Below are positions 62,280 through 64,000 of a stretch of 64,000 nucleotides of DNA, piece after piece. Position 1 is the first letter of the stretch. Every line of letters starts with the position of its first letter. The DNA is from Paenibacillus sp. DMB20 (GTDB lineage: Bacteria; Bacillota; Bacilli; Paenibacillales; Paenibacillaceae), in NCBI RefSeq assembly GCF_000987955.1, contig NZ_LAZU01000015.1:1-64000 (forward strand), written 5' to 3'. Below the pieces are notes generated by a model. It did not search any database. It had not been told where the DNA came from and was given only the letters and a program-made list of their open reading frames with translations. A program made the translations under genes and the position numbers.

Positions 62280-63577
62280 ATGTTCAAGTTGAAAGAGCGC
62301 GACACAACGGTTAAAACCGAGGTCCTGGCCGGGCTTACCGTCTTTTTGACAGTCGCATATATTATCATCGTGAATCCGATGATTCTGAAGGACGCCGGAG
62401 TTCCATTCGATCAGAGCTTCACGGCGACGATTGCCGCAACCGTGATCGGAACGATGTTTATGGCGTTTTTTGCCAATTACCCGATCATCATCGCACCGGC
62501 CATGGGACTTAACGCATATTTTACCTACTCCGTCATTGGAGGGCATGATATCCCTTATACGATTGGTTTTTCAGCCGTGTTCGTTTCCGGTATCGTATTC
62601 CTGTTCGTTTCCCTGACCCCGCTGCGAACCAAGCTGATCCACGCCATCCCCGAAAATCTGAAGCATGCCATTGCGGCGGGCATCGGCCTATTCATCGCGT
62701 TTATCGGCATGCGGCTGTCGGGAATCATAACGGATCATGAAACGAATCTGGTCACGCTGGGCGACTTTACGGAGCGGGGGTCGCTTTGACGCTGGTCGGC
62801 ATTGCCGTGACGATTGCGCTGCTTGCGCTTCATGTTCAGGGCGCGCTGTTCATCGGCATGATCATAACGGGAGTGATTGCCTGGGCGACGGGACAGCTTC
62901 ATTTTGACCAGGGGCTCGTGTCCCTGCCGCGGCTACCTGAAGGCATTCTTATCTATAATCCGGTAACTTCTCTCGGGGATATCATTGGATACGGCCTGTA
63001 CAGCGTCGTGTTTTCATTCCTGCTCGTCATGCTGTTCGATACGACGGGCGCCATGCTCGCCATATTAAAGCAGGCCGGATTGATTAAAGACGGAAAGCTG
63101 GAACGGGCCGGCAGCGCCTTTGCCGCCGACTCGGTGGGCACCATCATCGGCTCCATGTTCGGGACAAGCCCGACGGCGGCTACGGTGGAATCGGCAGCCG
63201 GCGTAGGTGCCGGAGGAAAGACGGGCCTCACGGGAATGACCGTTGCCGTCCTGTTCATTGCCGCGGCTTTTTTCAGTCCGCTAATCGGATCGCTTTCGGG
63301 GGTGGCGGCAATCACGGCGCCTAGCTTGATCATCGTCGGCTGCATGATGATCCGCAGCGTATCGGACATTCAGTGGAACGACTTTGAAGAAGCCTTTCCG
63401 GCATTTCTGGTGATCATCAGCATGCCGCTGACCTCCAGCATCGCGAACGGAATTGCGCTCGGTTTTATCTCCTATCCTGTAATGAAAATCGCTAAACGCA
63501 AATTTCGCGAAGTGCACCCTTTCGTATATGTGTTTGCGGTGTTATTCCTGGTGCAGCTCATCTTTTTTGCCCACTAA
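62280..63577 (+). CDS. NCS2 purine permease (PbuG/PbuO-like), frameshifted as read
   Basis: The ATG at 62280 follows GGAAGGG and gives MFKLKERDTTVKTEVLAGLT. About twelve membrane segments are visible. Signature stretches are VNPMILKDAGV, APAMGLNAYFTYSV and TSPTAATVESAAGVGAGGKTG. The frame breaks in a G-run at 62776-62780 (FTERG-VALTLVGIAVT), where six G are needed instead of five; the second part runs to 63577. The restored length is about 432 aa. The family takes up guanine, hypoxanthine or adenine. It fits the purine-salvage role of the ade gene, but the two are 60 kb apart. Confidence 0.88.
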
Positions 63578-63645
63578 AAACGGTTAGAGACACGGCGAGC
63601 TACGCAAAATTTTCATATTTTCTGTAAATAATTCACTGTTTTTCG

Positions 63646-63675
63646 TTGCATATTTTCATGAGGTTCTCTTATAAT
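63646..63675 (+). promoter_or_regulatory. Promoter of the last gene
   Basis: TTGCAT (63646-63651), 18-bp spacer, TATAAT (63670-63675). Confidence 0.6.
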
Positions 63676-63708
63676 GATTTGTATATTTGCTAAGGGAGCC
63701 ATGATGAA

Positions 63709-64000
63709 TTGAAAAAGTCCGTACTGAACCGAATCGTTTCGGAATTGCTTAGTCGGTCGGGCAGCGGAGTTGCGGTGAAGATGGAATCGTATTTTCCGGG
63801 GGGCCGTTTGATCGGGGGAAAGTACGCCATGAATACTCACAGCGTAACAATGTATACCGAAGTCATTAAACAACAGTGCCTGCAACTGTTCGGTTCTCTT
63901 GAACCCGTCTATGATTATTTCGCGGTGGTGTTTGCGCACGAGCTTGGACACGCAGCCGATCTCAGCCTTGGGAAGCTGTGCGACGAGATGGAGAACACGG
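63709..64000 (+). CDS. HExxH-containing protein, incomplete at window end
   Basis: A TTG at 63709 lies ten bases after AAGGGAG. The frame is open to the window edge (97 codons) and reads LKKSVLNRIVSELLSRSGSG and KMESYFPGGRLIGGKYAMNT. Near residue 80 it has FAHELGHAAD, an HExxH zinc-protease motif. The gene is probably a metallopeptidase-like protein, but the rest lies outside the window. The TTG start is chosen because an upstream ATGATG stops after three codons. Confidence 0.6.
   Translation, partial: MKKSVLNRIVSELLSRSGSGVAVKMESYFPGGRLIGGKYAMNTHSVTMYTEVIKQQCLQLFGSLEPVYDYFAVVFAHELGHAADLSLGKLCDEMENT

Noticed and set aside
1..64000. CRISPR arrays, tRNA, rRNA or prophage genes
   Set aside because: No regular spacer array, tRNA cloverleaf, rRNA segment or phage structural gene was recognised on reading; the repeats found are few and dispersed.

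Overview
The window looks like chromosomal DNA of a Paenibacillus-type member of the Bacillota. This is inferred from four things: strong AGGAGG-type ribosome sites, frequent TTG and GTG starts, sigma-A promoters, and gene families typical of Bacillales (cydABCD, a purine riboswitch, YfiBC-like exporter, LtaS, CidA/CidB, TcaA-like protein, PdaA). No rRNA, tRNA, insertion sequence, phage or CRISPR array was seen.

Layout. 1-2.1 kb: a modular structured repeat at the left edge, a LexA-like box and an MFS transporter. 1.7-4 kb: a guanine-class purine riboswitch and adenine deaminase. 4.1-10.2 kb: the cytochrome bd operon (cydA, cydB and the CydDC exporter) behind two Fnr/Rex-type palindromes. 10.3-15.3 kb: fumarase, a membrane protein, and a TetR regulator divergent from a TcaA-like protein. 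15.4-19.2 kb: a chaperone operon of HscC-type Hsp70, a TPR-containing J-protein and a DUF1266 protein. 19.5-24.3 kb: a PTS IIC-like permease, a CNNM/CorC protein, a small secreted or anchored protein and a double GNAT. 24.5-36.3 kb: a probable beta-1,2-glucan (sophorooligosaccharide) utilisation locus with LacI regulator, GH94 phosphorylase, GH3 beta-glucosidase, ABC importer and esterase. 36.4-45.4 kb: serine hydrolase, lipoteichoic acid synthase, cidB-cidA with divergent cidR, a NorA-like MFS pump, a Gfo/Idh/MocA oxidoreductase and PdaA. 45.5-49.7 kb: a nuclease-helicase under a LexA-like box, an intergenic region with a small transcript and a possible structured RNA, and rsgA. 49.7-54 kb: a MarR regulator with a heterodimeric ABC exporter. 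54.3-55.2 kb: a nested inverted repeat and a nuclease-like/winged-helix protein. 55.5-60.7 kb: a two-component system and nosD-nosL-nosY-nosF without nosZ. 61-64 kb: a lipid-kinase-like protein, an NCS2 purine permease and the start of an HExxH protein.

Eight genes are broken as read by single-base shifts (nine events; counts made by eye). Most restore a conserved frame if one base is added in a short homopolymer, so sequencing or assembly error is the likeliest cause. These genes are annotated here as single reading units.

The most unusual features are the modular repeat (two full copies, one core copy and one partial copy), the structured intergenic region before rsgA, the Gram-positive hscC-type chaperone operon, and the nos accessory set without a nearby reductase.
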